The notes under the pieces are model-generated. The model was not told the origin of the DNA and made no database searches. It worked only from the letters and a program-made list of their open reading frames with translations. Positions 5,299 through 5,829 of a stretch of 5,829 nucleotides of DNA are shown one piece after another. Source of the DNA: an uncultured Collinsella sp. Lineage in GTDB: Bacteria; Actinomycetota; Coriobacteriia; Coriobacteriales; Coriobacteriaceae. The DNA lies in contig URVD01000118.1 of NCBI GenBank assembly GCA_900551195.1, forward strand, positions 1-5,829, given 5' to 3'. Within the stretch, counting starts at the first letter, position 1; the number at the start of each line of letters is the position of its first letter. The translations under genes were made by a program, and so were the position numbers.

Positions 5299-5391
5299 GC
5301 TATTTAACCTGATATTGCACGGTTTTGACCTCAAGGTGACTTGCAACTGACCGATGTTCTAACTAGCTACCAAGGGCGAAAGGAAACAGCC

Positions 5392-5829
5392 ATGAGCAAG
5401 GAAAAAGTCGTTCTCGCATATTCCGGTGGTCTTGATACATCCGTATGTGTCAAGTGGCTCCAGGACGAGAAGAATCTCGATGTCGTTTGCGTCTGCGGCA
5501 ACGTGGGCCAGGAGGAGACCGGACTGGATGCCAAGAAGCAGAAGGCGCTCGACCTGGGCGTTCTCGATTGCCAGGTGCTCGACCTGCGCGACGAGTTCTC
5601 CGATGAGTTCCTGACCAAAGCCATCGCAGCAAACTCCATGTACGAGAACAAGTATCCGCTGCTCTCCGCCCTGTCTCGCCCGCTGCTTGCCAAGAAGCTT
5701 GTTGAGGTCGCCCACGAGTTTGGCGCGACCTACGTCGCCCACGGCTGCACCGGCAAGGGCAACGACCAGGTTCGTTTTGAGGCTGCCGTCAAGGCCCTCG
5801 ACCCCGAGCTTAAGGTTATCGCCCCGGTT
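5392..5829 (+). CDS. argG: Argininosuccinate synthase, N-terminal part (3' end beyond the window)
   Basis: This enzyme condenses citrulline and aspartate, using ATP, to argininosuccinate, the penultimate step of cytosolic arginine biosynthesis. The 146 residues seen are about one third of the usual roughly 400. They include the ATP pyrophosphatase loop AYSGGLDTS (9-17), the segment [18 protein letters not shown] (81-98) and [13 protein letters not shown] (117-129), which binds citrulline and aspartate; these together are diagnostic of ArgG. The start ATG at 5392 has AAAGGAA (5379-5385) just upstream. The frame is open to the last base. Upstream lies a long leader region with two arginine-rich short ORFs and alternative RNA stems, suggesting control by arginine or charged tRNA-Arg. 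argH often follows argG, but that lies outside this window. Confidence 0.97.
   Translation, partial: MSKEKVVLAYSGGLDTSVCVKWLQDEKNLDVVCVCGNVGQEETGLDAKKQKALDLGVLDCQVLDLRDEFSDEFLTKAIAANSMYENKYPLLSALSRPLLAKKLVEVAHEFGATYVAHGCTGKGNDQVRFEAAVKALDPELKVIAPV

Noticed and set aside
4945..5346. Minus-strand open frame of 133 codons across the argG leader region
   Set aside because: No recognisable motif, poor start context, and it is antisense to the promoter, leader ORFs and RNA stems that better explain the stretch.
5016..5391. T-box riboswitch for argG
   Set aside because: I see no T-box consensus (TGGNACCGCG-type) sequence or Stem I features; leader-peptide control fits better.
5359..5742. Minus-strand open frames opposite argG
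   Set aside because: They are mirror frames of the clearly coding argG 5' end.

Overview
The window reads as chromosomal DNA of a high-GC Gram-positive bacterium. Codon use, protein style and the compact mixed-strand layout suggest an actinobacterium of the Coriobacteriia, probably Collinsella or a close relative. That placement is inference from sequence style, not from a marker gene. I see no rRNA, tRNA, CRISPR array, insertion sequence or phage gene. Six protein genes of ordinary size are supported, two of them cut by the window edges, plus two very short leader ORFs.

Left part (1-2545): the 3' part of a GH13 alpha-glucan hydrolase runs into a DNA-deoxyinosine (hypoxanthine/uracil) glycosylase gene 3 nt downstream on the same strand. 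The glycosylase gene converges with a minus-strand gene for an unrecognised 219-residue, possibly flavodoxin-fold, protein; only one base separates the two stop codons.

Middle (2546-4010): a short divergent spacer with a GC-rich palindrome leads to a complete class I/II PLP-dependent aminotransferase gene. Its last third changes codon preference abruptly. After it comes a 235-nt convergent spacer holding a nested inverted-repeat element.

Right part (4011-5829): a minus-strand Cof-type HAD phosphatase gene and the 5' end of argG (argininosuccinate synthase, plus strand) diverge from a 553-nt spacer. This spacer is the most interesting stretch. It holds a plausible promoter followed by two consecutive very short ORFs, each with a good Shine-Dalgarno sequence and each rich in arginine codons: 13 codons with 5 Arg, then 24 codons with 6 Arg and ending in Arg-Arg-Arg-stop. 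Downstream are several mutually exclusive pairings, including a terminator-like stem followed by TTTTT, about 95 nt before argG. The simplest reading is arginine-responsive ribosome-mediated attenuation of argG, with an unusual tandem pair of leader peptides. The leader ORFs and their arginine codons are directly visible; the attenuation mechanism is inference.
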